Notes under the pieces: generated by a model
What the model was told of the DNA's origin: nothing
The model's database searches: none
Seen by the model: the letters and a program-made list of their open reading frames with translations, nothing else
Part shown: piece after piece, positions 1-11,695 of the stretch
How positions within the stretch are numbered: the stretch's first letter is position 1
Layout of the letters: every line of letters begins with the position of its first letter
Position numbers and translations under genes: made by a program
Source of the DNA: Rotaria sordida
Lineage: Eukaryota; Rotifera; Eurotatoria; Philodinida; Philodinidae
Assembly: GCA_905250125.1 (NCBI GenBank)
Contig: CAJNOL010000413.1
Location: 59,033-123,032, forward strand
Direction of reading: 5' to 3'
Length of the DNA stretch: 64,000 bases

Positions 1-96
1 AGTTATCTTTTCTTTTATATTGTTTGCTTAAAACACGTGAAGATTTTTCTATATAACTAACTACATAATGTTGTCATTTTTGTCTTGTGTTGAATA

Positions 97-699
97 ATGA
101 TGAATCTTTTCTTCTTTTTTGTGTTTTTTACTATTCAACTTACACAGCAAGTTTCTATTAATCAACTAACTAAAAATGATTGTACTTATAAAGATGGTAG
201 ATTTGGTCATATTAATTTATCTAAAGTTGGTTTAAAACAGGGTATACCTGCTTTTCGACATATTCGTAATGGTGAATTTTATTATTCGTAAGATTTTTTT
301 TATTTTAATTTTTTTTTTATTTAAAATATTCTTATTTATCTATAGTTATAATCCATGCTATCCATTTTCTGAAGAATCTGCTTGTATTAATGTAGCTATA
401 TGTCAAAGTAAGTATTTGTTTTTTTCTTGTTTTTCGAAATAAATGAAAAATAATATCTCTTATTTTTAGTATACAAAGATGAATCAGCTTCTTTTATTCT
501 TGGTTATAATTCTCAAGTAACATGGTCAATAAGTGCAGATGGAAAAGTAACACTTATTTATTCAACAGATGATCGTCAAACAATTGTTAATCTTGTATGT
601 TCACAAGAACTTGATCAACTTATTATTAATGGAGAATATGAACATAACCATTATAATTTAACATTATCTAGTAAATGTGCTTGTTGGAATCAATGTTAA
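97..699 (+). CDS. Secreted MRH-like (mannose-6-phosphate receptor homology) protein
   Basis: Three exons (97-287, 346-407, 470-699) with GT-AG introns join in frame into about 160 residues. The first 20 or so residues are hydrophobic (MMNLFFFFVFFTIQ) and look like a signal peptide. The mature part has a cysteine layout resembling mannose-6-phosphate-receptor-homology domains: an early CTYKDGRFG, then YNPCYPFS, a CINVAICQ stretch, LIYSTDDRQ followed by VNLVC, and a terminal SKCACW. No transmembrane segment follows, so a secreted or luminal glycan-binding protein is inferred rather than a sorting receptor. The start is the first ATG of two adjacent ones; the transcript start is not visible so close to the window edge. 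Fold assignment is by motif layout only. Confidence 0.72.
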
Positions 700-973
700 A
701 ATTGATTTTGTTTTTCTATTTTATTTCATTAATAACAACGAATCTGAACCGAAAGAAAAAGAAAATCATATGACACTGGAATGAAATGAAATAAATATCT
801 GTTCAAATAATGAGAAAAAGAAATGACATCAGTTTGATTGTTCATAAGAAAGGAAAGATCGATTGATTGTTGAAGAGAAAAAAAAAAAAAGAAAGTCAAA
901 TAATATCTGACGAAAGAAAAACAAGAGAAAAACAACTATAAGTTATTCTGACAAATGTTTATGATACTATTGA

Positions 974-2060
974 TTAATTTGTATTAGCTTCTTCACATGC
1001 ATCAATCCACGCATTGTATACATCGATTGGTTCACTTAAATCTAAAACGACAAAAAAAAAAAAAAGACAGAAAATTATTTTCAAATGTTCTTTTAGTTAG
1101 TCATTTAATGTAAGAAGGAATAAATAAATGTTGCTTTGGCGAAATGCACATTGTTAGAAGTTTTAGTAATGAAAAACTCAATTAAAGACATACTGATATT
1201 GTGTTCTCATCCATAATGAGCAATATTTACAATTCCATAGAAAGGAATAGCTAAAAGAAAATTATATATATATACATTTATTTTTTTAATCAATGTTATT
1301 CAAGTTAGTTGTTTATGTTGAGGTTTGGTTATTGTAGATAAAATTCGTTTAAGGGAATCTCCACTCTTTTTTGATTGTCGAAGAGGTTATAATTGATCTG
1401 CCTGGAATTTTTATCACAAATAGCAAATGTAAAATAAGGAGACATGTGTTCGCAGAAAAAAAAAGTTAAACAAGGTTTTCGCGAAAAATCCTAGTTTTCT
1501 ATAAGGTCACTTACAATTCTCACACTCTAACTTTGTCCAATCGAACTGAGATTTTTACCACAGATGATATTTGCAAAATATTCTCCAGAGATTGCATTGG
1601 CCGTTTTCGTATTTGACCTTCCTATACGGATTTATAGAGTCCTGAACACCAATATCCCAGTTTCGGATGTAAACCTTTGTATTTCTTTCCTAAAAACAGA
1701 AAAACGAGATTTTTGAAAAAACTCAAAATCATTTGTGAGATTATTCACTGAATGGAATCGTTCTATATATGTCAAGATTCTAGTACTCTGTATGAAATTT
1801 TTCTTTCAATTAATATAATAAATTTTCTAATTTTCATTTTGAAGATTGAAAAATTTATTTTATTCATACTTACAATTGACATCAGTTTCATATGTTTCTG
1901 AACAAATTCGACATAAAATTTGTGCACGTTGTTTTTTTCGATCAAATTTTACATCACATGAACTTTCATGATTACAAAATGGACAATCAAAAACTGTTGG
2001 TAATACTTGTATTCGTTTTATATTTTTTCGTACTTTTCGTTTACTTTTTTTACGACCCAT
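974..2060 (-). CDS. ELOF1: Transcription elongation factor 1 homolog, copy A
   Basis: Two exons (2060-1874 and 1041-974) encode 84 residues. ELOF1 is a small zinc-ribbon factor that rides with RNA polymerase II; family members are about 83 residues. The protein starts with the basic MGRKKSKRK tail, carries two zinc-binding CxxC pairs (CPFC and CRIC), and ends in [19 protein letters not shown], all hallmarks of the family. Compared with the adjacent copy B it lacks the first intron but has the second at the same codon position; here that intron is 832 nt because it holds repeat-derived sequence. The zinc-ribbon region is more divergent than in copy B, so B looks like the more conserved paralog. 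Confidence 0.9.
1380..1625 (+). repeat. Degenerate dispersed repeat in ELOF1-A intron
   Basis: This intronic stretch matches, in reverse complement and with many mismatches, the right half of 21590-21990 in the USP2-like gene. Shared blocks include AAAATAAGGNGAYACG-type sequence, a TCGAWCWGACTGA-like block and AATATTCTCCAGAG. Confidence 0.55.
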
Positions 2061-2187
2061 TTATTTTGTAATCTGTAAAAAGAGTAATATATATATATTT
2101 TTATTGAATTACGAAAGAACATATTATATTTCTTTGTATAAAAAAGAACAAACAAAATTATTCTTATGAAAAAAAAAAAAAAAAATA

Positions 2188-2556
2188 TTAATCTCGATTT
2201 TGCTCTTCACATGCATCAATCCATGAATTATATACATCGATTGGTTCACTTAAATCTATAAATATATGATAGAATAAAAATAATTTAAAAATAAGAAAAT
2301 AAGATTTACAATGAATTGGTGTTGAATATGTTTCTAAACACATACGACATTCAATTGTACCAACATTTGCTTTTCGATCACTAAAAATAAAAATCATTTA
2401 TATTTATTAAGTTTGATAAAAATTCTTAATTATTACTTACATTTTAACTTCACATGAACGATCATGCGAACAGAACGGACATGGAAATACAAGAGAAAGA
2501 GCTTCAACTCGTTTTTGTTTTGGTGGTGGCTTTCGTTTAGATTTACGTTTACCCAT
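2188..2556 (-). CDS. ELOF1: Transcription elongation factor 1 homolog, copy B
   Basis: Three exons (2556-2441, 2380-2310, 2255-2188) give 84 residues. The protein begins [16 protein letters not shown], very close to canonical animal ELOF1, has zinc-ribbon CxxC pairs CPFC and CRMC, and ends [19 protein letters not shown]. It lies 127 bp upstream, in the same orientation, of copy A, so the pair is a tandem duplication. Exon 1 and exon 2 together are 187 nt, exactly the length of the fused exon 1 of copy A, so the copies differ by precise loss or gain of one intron. Role: RNA polymerase II-associated zinc-ribbon elongation factor, also linked to transcription-coupled repair in animals and yeast. 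Confidence 0.92.
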
Positions 2557-3648
2557 TCTTTTTGTTTTTCAATAAATTGATACCAATCTGAAGAAAGAAA
2601 AAACAAATGACGTCTTGAATCAGAAAGATATTATTTTTGTACTTATGATCAGACGTATAATATTTATAGTCGAGTTTGTTAATAGGAAAAAAAAGCAAGC
2701 AGAGAAAATTCGATTTGATTATTCGTTTTTAACAATGATGAAATAAGCTAAAAGATGGCGCTATATTGTTACAAGTAAGAATATATTTTGAGAAAGAAAA
2801 CACTAAGTCAATATCATCTACATTCGTCAGAATCTTTGAAGTGTCATGGTTTAGAATATTCTTCTTTCTAAGAAAATAACGCTGTATAAAGGACTTAAAG
2901 CCAGTACTATTACCCCGGGGAGTATCCAGATGCCGCCAGAATTGGGAGAAGTCAATTGGAAGATTTTTGCTAAAATTAATCGCGACTTTGAGCATATTTT
3001 TTTTGGGACACGTGACCAAAAAATACAATAAAACGCTGGAAGAAAACGAAAATTTTTCAAGATTGGGGGCTGGTAGAGAGTTTCGGACCTGAATTTAGTT
3101 TATTGAACGCTTTTGAAATTCGGATCTGAACTCCGACGAACCGTACTTTGTTCTGATTTTTTGAATTCTGTGATTAGCACATGCTACACATTTCGTAAAC
3201 GGAAAGAACCCATCAGATCCACAATTTTCGAACCCGGGACCAACCCGACGATCAGAGGTGTAGCTAGGAATTTTCTAAGGGAGGTACCTGCCACCAAGAA
3301 AATAATTGTTTGGTTCGCAAAAAGGTTTTTTGTTCCATTCAGGTATGGTTTTTGACCGAAGAGGAAACACAGGCACTATGTGTACGCCTCTGTCGATGGG
3401 CTCTATTGAAGAACTATCGCCTTCGAGACATCCATGAATACATCACTCGAATCTTTAAAAGGTCATTTCTTGTCGTAGATTTCTATTTGTAAATTCGAAT
3501 TGATCGCAAAAAGCTACGCCATCTTTCTTTGCATTATTTATTGATTCAAATAAATACTCCAATCATAATCTTTCTTTTGAATATATATATATAAATATTT
3601 TCGATCTATGTAGCAATATTTTCCGATATTTTAAAAAACAAAAAAAGA
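2557..3648. other. Intergenic, divergent ELOF1-B / CCDC137
   Basis: No supported gene. It must contain the promoters of the divergent ELOF1-B and CCDC137 genes. Short overlapping open frames on both strands (2729-3060, 3113-3492) lack codon bias, splice support and recognisable motifs. Confidence 0.6.
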
Positions 3649-6600
3649 ATGGTACTCGTACGAAAACGTCGTGGTGGTCGTCGACATAAAAAATTAAAAG
3701 CTATTGATCCATTTTATTCTGGACCAAGAAAACTTCTTGTTGATAAGTTTGTATACTTTTATTTATATAAATATGTGTATATTAATCTTCATTATTCATT
3801 TATTCTATAGAAAATTAGTTAGCGCAAATCAAGCACCAAAAAAAGGTGAAAAAATTGATAATAAAATTTCCCATCGTTTTCAACAATTTCTTGATAATAA
3901 ACAACATGCTGAAGAAATTCAAAAATCATCAAAGAAAAAAACGAAAAATAAATTTAAACAAAATATAAATGAAAATAATGAATATCCAGAACTTGAACAA
4001 AAACCAAATGAATCTGATCGACGTTATTTACAAAGATTAGATCATGTAATATAAAATAAATAATTTATAAAAAGAAATTTTGTTTTTTTATTTTTAGGAA
4101 GTAAAATTTGCATTAGATTGTGCTCGATATGAATCAAAATATGATGTTAAATTAGTGAATAGTGAAAAAGGTGATCATCAATTTCAAGTTAAAAAAGAAA
4201 AAAGTAAACGATCTGAAAAAAGACTTAAGTAAGTTAAGATAAAATTATAAATTATTAACTCTTTTAATTTAATACATTTGAAATTAAGAAAATTATGTTA
4301 ACATATTAAGCTGAAATCATAAAAAAGATAAAATTTGTTTCGAAAAATTTCAACTAAAAAACGACATTGAAATTAATTCGATACCTAGATTGAATACAGC
4401 ATAAAGCCTATGTATTTGTTTTGCGCCTTGATCCGAAGACTATGAACGTTATGATATATATGACAATTTCATATGGGCTGATTGCATTGATTTTAATTAT
4501 TCAAGTCTTTTCCTATAAATTGAGATTTTTGGCATAAATGGAATCGGTATCGACAATTGGTCGGTCCGATCCGGACTTCAGACTGCTCCTACCAATCTGT
4601 TACCGATTTAACGGTTTACCCCGGATATGTAGACAGTTATCGATTTAACTTTGTTACTTTTCATCGAGACTCTTGCAATATTCTTATTGGTCCTAATTGA
4701 TGTTGTTCATTAAATATATAATGAAGTTTTATTGGAATTTCACGAAAATAAATTATGCAAAAAAAAGAAAACTTTAATACGTTCGGCATTAATAATTCTC
4801 TAAATTTTTGTTGTACACATTTAATCATAGCTAGAAGTGATAATAGCGGTCCGATACTGATGCCGATTTTGAGGCAGCCATTTTAGCAGTCCGATATTGG
4901 CCTACCGGTATACCTGCCGATTCAGAACGATTCCATCTATGATTTGTGCAACCTTTTCGGATGTCTCTTTCCATTTTTAATGATTTTTTTTGCCTGTGGA
5001 TACTACAAAGTATTCTAGTGAAAATCCTAAAAAAATTTGAGTTCTTATTGATACTTAACGGAGGTATTGAATATTTAAATGTAACCGTTTGTCATCAACT
5101 CCCATAGAATCTCAGGATTTCAGAAAAATCGTGTTTTTGAATTTTTCTCTTGAAATTAATTTTATTGAAAATCTCCTATACAATAGCTCGTATACCGAAT
5201 TTCAAAGTTTAAAGACTTCGTATTGTTGAGAGAAGAATTTTTCAAAAATAGACATTTCGAAGTGTAGTGAGTAACGTCAAAATATTTTGATAAGTACCCA
5301 TGTCAGACACATGGACTCTTCAAACTTTGAATCTCTTCATACAAACTTCTACTTCTCAAGGAAAGATTGTAAAAAACGCAGCGACCCTTCATTTTGTTCA
5401 GAATTTTACACTCTTTAAGATGGCATTATCAAAAAAATAATTTCCACAAAGTCTTCAAGGACTTGAAAAATAAGATTTTCAGTTTTTTAGAAATCCTGCC
5501 GTCATAACCCATCGACGAAATCCTGATATATAATGTATTAGATAGAACTCTTCATTGGCTATTCAAATCACTATTTGAATGTCTTTAACAAATCATTTTG
5601 AGCAAAATAATTCATAAAATACAAGGTGCTCTAAACTTTTGTCCACCATTATACTTCGTAGTATCGATAGGTAAAAAAATCCATTGAAACGGAAAGTTCA
5701 TTCGTTAATCCGTTCAGGTGAAATAAATAGTTCCATTATCCTATCTCATATAAAAAAATGAATCATATGTCTTATTTAAAATTTATTTTAGAGATTCTTT
5801 TTTGTTACAAATCCGTATAATTAGTGTTATTTCGAACTCGTTAATAAAAAAAAATAGAGCGTAATGTATGTCGTTTGTTGCTAAGGGCGGCTTATGTTCT
5901 TTAATTTCTCCTTTACATTATCTGTTTGCATCTCTTTCATATGAAAGCAGTGCGAAAAAGAAACCGCCGTTAGCGACAGATAACATGCATTAGGCCTTAT
6001 TTTTGCAATCTGGAAGCTGATAAATGAATTGGAGACAAGGCGCATTCTTTTGATAAATGCAAAAATGTATATAAAAGATTTCAACTCAATTGTATTCAAT
6101 TAATGTTTTATATGCATCTCTTTAAAAGAAAGAACATTAAATGTAAATGTTTTCCTAAGATAACTTTAAAAATATAGATTATCATCCCACATATAACCAG
6201 TCAAAAAGCATTCCGGATGTCTACATTTTGTCAAAAAAAAAATCTGCAATATAATGACATCATTGATAAATATATAGGATGCCAATGTTATTGTTGCTTG
6301 CCAACTTTCATGAATTATTTGAGCTGATCAGATATGTGCTTTTGAATTATTTGTAAATATGAATGCTGATGACATTTCCTAAACATTAGAAAAAAAACTA
6401 TATCTTGATTTATTGAATTATTAAACATCTATTTTGTTTTTAGACGTTTACAAACCAAGAAAGAAGAAAATAAATTAAAACAAGAAGAAAAAAAAATTAA
6501 AGATGATGAATTTAACTTATTTCAAGGTAAAATTTTTATATATTAAATATTATTCTATAATAATCATTCATTAAATTAGATCAACCAAAATTTGGTGAAA

Positions 6601-6799
6601 TAGTTCATGAACCGCCAACATTAACATTACCAAAACGTTCAAAAGTGGATAAATCCAAAGTAAAAATTTATTTTTTATCAATCAATCAATCAATTATTTA
6701 TTTATCTCTTTCTAGGCTGGTATGAAAGATTTATTATTAAAAGAAAAATTAAAAAATCAAAATTCTTTTAATGGAACAGATCGGAAGAAAAACAACTAA
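3649..6799 (+). CDS. CCDC137: CCDC137-like nucleolar/chromosome-periphery protein
   Basis: Six exons (3649-3746, 3811-4045, 4098-4228, 6444-6526, 6580-6659, 6716-6799) join in frame to 236 residues. The protein is strongly basic: an N-terminal VRKRRGGRRHKK patch, a lysine-rich coiled-coil segment around residues 140-185, and two motifs I recognise from animal CCDC137: an ESDRRYLQRLDHEV region and, near the C-terminus, KFGEIVHEPPTLTLPKRS. CCDC137 is nucleolar and chromosome-associated in mammals; its role here is inferred. Intron 3 is 2.2 kb against about 50-65 nt for the others and holds inverted-repeat material. The start is the first ATG of the open basic exon. The stop is 6 bp from that of the convergent Kv beta gene. 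Confidence 0.82.
4537..4942. repeat. MITE-like insertion in CCDC137 intron 3
   Basis: The two ends carry an inverted ATGGAATCG, and the interior is rich in GGTCGGTCCGATCC / CAGTCCGATATTGG blocks that partly pair with each other. GC content is higher than in the surrounding intron. No open frame is seen. Boundaries are approximate. Confidence 0.45.
5180..5375. repeat. Degenerate inverted repeat in CCDC137 intron 3
   Basis: The left arm (TATACCGAATTTCAAAGTTTA and following) pairs with a right arm near 5316-5350 read in reverse (TATGAAGAGATTCAAAGTTTG). Pairing is imperfect; the centre is near 5270. Confidence 0.4.
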
Positions 6800-6805
6800 A
6801 TAGAT

Positions 6806-9234
6806 TTATCGTTGAATTTGTTGTTGTTGTTGAAATGTTTCATTTTTTGTTGAAATACGAAAATTTGGTTTATTACCAAGAATTCGATCTATATCAGTCA
6901 TTACTGATGGAGTTAATTTCGAAACAACCTAAATGTATAAAAATAAAAGAAACCGTTCTTTAAAAATATCTTTTTTTATCCTTTTTTTTTTTTTTTTTTA
7001 CATGTAATGAATTTATATTTTCATATAATTGTTCAACAGATGATGCACCAAGTAATACACAATGAACATTTTCATTTCTTAAACACCATGCTAAAAGAAA
7101 AGTTCTTAATTACGAAAAAATTTTACTATGAAAATAATCTGTTAATTATCATTTTACTTTTGCGAAAATGATAAAATTTGTATTTGCCAAAGAAAAATTC
7201 TTAAATTTTATTTTCTACGAAGAATATATTTATTCTTACCAATAGCTAATTGAGCAAGTGTACAATCAAATTTTGTTGCTAAAATAGATAATTCTCTTAA
7301 TTTATCTTGTTGTTTTCGACCTTCTTCATTTAAAACTTTGTCTTTTAACCATCCATAACCCTATCATTTCAAAAAAAAAGAAGTAAATTCCGCATTTCAT
7401 ATAGTTTTATTTTACTTTAAGTGCTGCTCTTGAATGTAATGGTACTCCATCATCATATTTTCCTGTTAATAATCCACATGCTAATGGCGACCATGTCATT
7501 GTTCCAATACCTAAAAAAAACAAAAAATTTCCGGTTTTTTGTTCTTATATTCAATTAAAAATTCTTATTTATCAAACCTATTTTTTTAAAAATATCTGGT
7601 AAAAATATTTCAACTTTTTCACGTTGAAATAAATGATATTCAGTTTGTTCACATATAGGTGGAATTAAATTAAATTGTCGAGCAATTGAATATGCTTCCT
7701 TAATTACATAAGAAAATAATATTTATTTAAAATATTATATTTTTATTTTCTTACCATAATTTCCATTGGTGACCATCTTGATGTACCCCAATAAAAACAA
7801 AGATTATTATTAATTACTTGTGTAAATGCTCGAACAATTTCTTAGAAAATAAAACAAAATTTTTTGTTTTTGTTTTTATTTATTTACCTTCCATTGGTGC
7901 TGAACTATCAGGTTTATTAGCAAATACAATATCAACATAATCAAGTTGTAAACGTTCAAGACTTGATTTTAAACCTTCAATAATATGTTTACGTGAAAGA
8001 CCTTTTTCAGTTTCAGCTCTAGAAAAAAAAAATTCAATACTTTTTTTTTTCCTACAATTTCTAATTTTCAAATATTTACTTTCCACCCCAATATAGTTTT
8101 GTTGATACAATATAAGTTGATCGTTTCCAATTTTTCTTTTTTAAAATTTTTCCAAGTGTTATTTCTGCTCTAAAAAACCAAACCAAAACAAAATAATATA
8201 TTTATTTCTTACATGAAAATATCTTACTTTCCAGCTGCATAAACTTCAGCTGTATCAAATAGATTTATTCCATTTTCATAAGCAATTGTAATTAATTCTT
8301 CAGCAATATCATCTGATATTTGTCCACCAAATGTTACCCATGTACCAAGGCCTAATTGAGATACTCGTAAACCATTACGTCCCAAATTTCTATATGACAT
8401 ATGATTATTAAAAAAATTAAAAAAAAATTTTTTTTTTTTTCTATAGAAATAAATAATTATATGAACACTAGAGTCCATCGAGTTTGGATCCAACGAATAC
8501 TAATGAGAACAATTTGATAGATTATTTTTATGATTTAAATTTAAAAGAACAATGAAATAACATAAATAATGATTCGGATAAGAAATATTTATTGTTAGAT
8601 TTCCTATTTATTATTGATAATAAAAAAAAAAAAACGGGATATATCTGTCAATAATTAGACACTGACTTATATATTAATGAGACAACAGTGACAAAACTAT
8701 AGAAAATAGAACAATAACAGATTCTTTATTGTTGTATTTGCTATTATGTTAATGACAAAATACATGGAATGATAAGTATGTGTTATGTGTTAGTCAAGAA
8801 AAATTAGTATCGTAACATAAGAACAATTCTATCTAGAATTATTTTCTGCATGTGAATCAAAGCATTCGTTCGAGTAATAATGAAAACTGATAAGCTAGAA
8901 CAGAAATAAAATTTTGTTCTATTAATAATATTCAATTTGTTTTCTATCATTACAATAAAAATGATGATGACGATGAGAGGATTCTTTTTTTTTTTTTGTT
9001 CAGTGATATATATGTTTGTAATGTTACTTCGATATAATTATCATTATATTAATTTATTTGAATGAAAGATCCAATATATATATATCATGTCAAATATGAT
9101 TAGTTTTCTTTTTCTCTATGATCCATAAAGTGTTTCATTAATTTTTATTATATTGTTATAGTAGTATATGAAGAAAAAAAAAATTTACGAACTTACTTGT
9201 AGGCCATTGGCATCAATTTTGTTACTCCTGACAT
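6806..9234 (-). CDS. KCNAB: Voltage-gated K+ channel beta subunit (aldo-keto reductase)
   Basis: Ten exons join in frame to 351 residues: 9234-9197, 8389-8228, 8169-8080, 8018-7888, 7840-7755, 7698-7578, 7510-7416, 7360-7240, 7090-7002, 6928-6806. This is the Kv beta clade of the NADPH-dependent aldo-keto reductases, a cytoplasmic subunit that docks on Shaker-type channels. Diagnostic stretches are [71 protein letters not shown] and [15 protein letters not shown], ending with the DRILGNKP region. Intron 1 is about 0.8 kb, the rest are short. The N-terminal exon is only 12 codons, so this isoform has no long inactivation ball. A second in-frame ATG in intron 1 (8400) could serve an alternative first exon. 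The C-terminus ends in a glutamine run. Confidence 0.95.
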
Positions 9235-10214
9235 TATTTTTATTGCAACAAATCAACATGATAAACACAATAACGTAAAATTAGACTGACAGACATGGAA
9301 TACTAGCGCGTAAAGTATGCGCAAAACAATGAATATTAACTGAAGAAACGACAAGTTGACTGTGGCAATACCAAAAGAAAACATGAATGTGCACGCTCGA
9401 ATATATATATCTATATATATAGAAGAAAAAGAAAATGTGAGGGAACACTACTACTACTACCACAATGCCATGCAAATAATTTATTCTTTTCTTTGACTTG
9501 TCTTTCTCTCACTCTCCCTCTCTTTTCCTCCCTTTTTTGTATGTCGGCAAAAGAACGCTTTGTCGATGGCACGACAACATCGATAAAAAAACGGATGATT
9601 ATCTTGATAGGAACGTCTTTCCCTTAGCGAAATAGAATGTATGCATGTGCACACAGAGCACTAAACCGATTATAGAAGCCAAACATATATAAGATTTTTC
9701 TATTGTTCGTGACTAACTCATGAATTGAATACCAATGTAGAATAAAGAGAAACGCATTAGTAAAAATAAAAACAAAAATACAAAAATATTATTATATCAT
9801 TGATAATATTTATATGATTATATAGATCAAATGAAAATCATTGTTTAGATATTATCACAAATTCTAAATTTGATAAGTTGCTGTCTTTTGAAATTTTCTC
9901 ACGTTATACAATTCAATTTGAATAGGATGAAAAATAGTCAAGCAAAACATATTTTTCTTTTATTTATCATAAGATTTGATCAAAAGCAAAAAAGACAACT
10001 CATCTATATAATAATTTAATCTATCGAAATTTATTGGATTATTGATAAGAATAAATAAAACGTTTATTTCTTGTTTTTTCAGTCCGTTAGACTGTTTTTA
10101 ACAAAACTCTACGTCTTCAAATAATAAGAAGAGAAAAAGACGTTAAATATCAAATAAATAGACATACTGTCTTGTCTCGTCTAACCATTTATTTATTTAT
10201 ATAGTTCGTCTAAG

Positions 10215-10345
10215 CGACTCGATGGTATGAGTATCGTAGCGATTTTGCCGATTTTCAAAACAATCGGCGTAAAATCACGATTAATCGTATATAGTAAAGA
10301 AATCAGCGATTAATCGCTGATTTCGGTAATCTTTTTTTTTGAATT
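10215..10345. repeat. CGATTAATCG-rich island, copy 1
   Basis: Overlapping short palindromes (CACGATTAATCGT, AGCGATTAATCGCT) and CGATTTTGCCGATTTT. A related island lies at about 11565-11695. Confidence 0.45.
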
Positions 10346-11564
10346 TTCAAATTAATTAGAAGAACTCTAAAATCTACACATGTAATGAAAACCGGAGAAA
10401 AACCACCGGTTTACCGCGGTTTCCTCCGTTGAACCACGGTTAACTCATCCTTCTGCGCAGTTAACCGGTATCGTTTGATTCTTTGTTTCGTTTATAATTG
10501 TACTTAAATTTAATAGTTATTTTTCAATTAATCTAACTTTTATTTTAACCAAAAATAAAATGACAAATCAACACAAAAAATGAATCTTAAAACATAAATA
10601 TAAAAGAATTAATCTAAGAAAATAAATATACAAAAAAAACTAAGTCTCAACTGAATCTCGTTATTGTTATATTGATTCTTTTCTCTAAACAAACAAATCC
10701 AATAAGTGATACGACAGGCACGCACATATATATTTTTTTTATGTTCTACCGCCATTCGTTTCCTCTAGTTCACCAGAAAAAGTACCGATGAACCACGGTT
10801 AACCGATGAAATTTATAATGAACTGCAGTATCAATTAAAATCGGCAGTTTACCGCTAAAAGTAATCTGATTTTTGTGACTTGGGTATCAAATCATGAATA
10901 ACATTATCTTTTCTATCCAATTTTCCAACATACAAAGTTCAAAATTGAAAGTTGAAAACGGAAATCTTTTTCGTAAGATTGTTGCTACTATAACATGAAT
11001 GAGATTGAATGAGTTTGAAATACAATCAAACTGAATTGAGCTAATTTCACATTCATTTGTTTAGTCCGAATTCAAGAAAATATGTTTTTCATGATGGATT
11101 AGCATTTTTCCTTGAATTCAGTGTTCAGATAAATTCTTCAATCCTTGACTAACATCAAACTGAAAAAAAAGACTTTCTTGTTAATATTTAGATCTAATAC
11201 CATCACTTTTATAAGCATTCGTTTTTTTTTTATTTATATTTTCTTTTTCTGCTTTAGATGTAAACTTCATATACAAAGGCGGCGATTCGATAAATGATTG
11301 TGAAAACAACTTATTTAGAATATGTATCTGTACATAAGAACTTTTTTTTCGATTGTACTCTGGTTTTAGTGAGTGATAACGTGTTGTATTAGTTTTTTTT
11401 TGTATTTGATTAATGTAGAATCATGTAAGTGTTCTAGTTTTACGATAAAATATTTGATCAATTACAATTAGCAATAGAAAATGTCAAATACATTTTATAA
11501 AATTGAGATTGAATGACTCAAATCACGTCTATAATTGTGAGTATAAAGGATAATAATCAATGCA

Positions 11565-11695
11565 AAAATCACGATTTATCGGAAAAATCGTCAAAATTAT
11601 CGAAAAAAATCAGCAATTAATCATGTTTCAGCGTACGATTATCGTTTCGATATATCGCGATTAATCGGCAATTTTTTTAACGATTTTGAGGATAT
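11565..11695. repeat. CGATTAATCG-rich island, copy 2
   Basis: Repeats AAAATCACGATTTATCG, AATCAGCAATTAATC and CGCGATTAATCGGCAA, the same motif set as the island at 10215-10345. Confidence 0.45.

Noticed and set aside
3310-3492. Frame reading TEEETQALCVRLCRWALL, helix-turn-helix-like
   Set aside because: Too short, no splice partners or start context, and no convincing family; treated as chance or a tiny transposase fossil.
7075-7095. Suspected frameshift in Kv beta exon 9
   Set aside because: Recounting the bases shows the frame is intact: all ten exons sum to a multiple of three.
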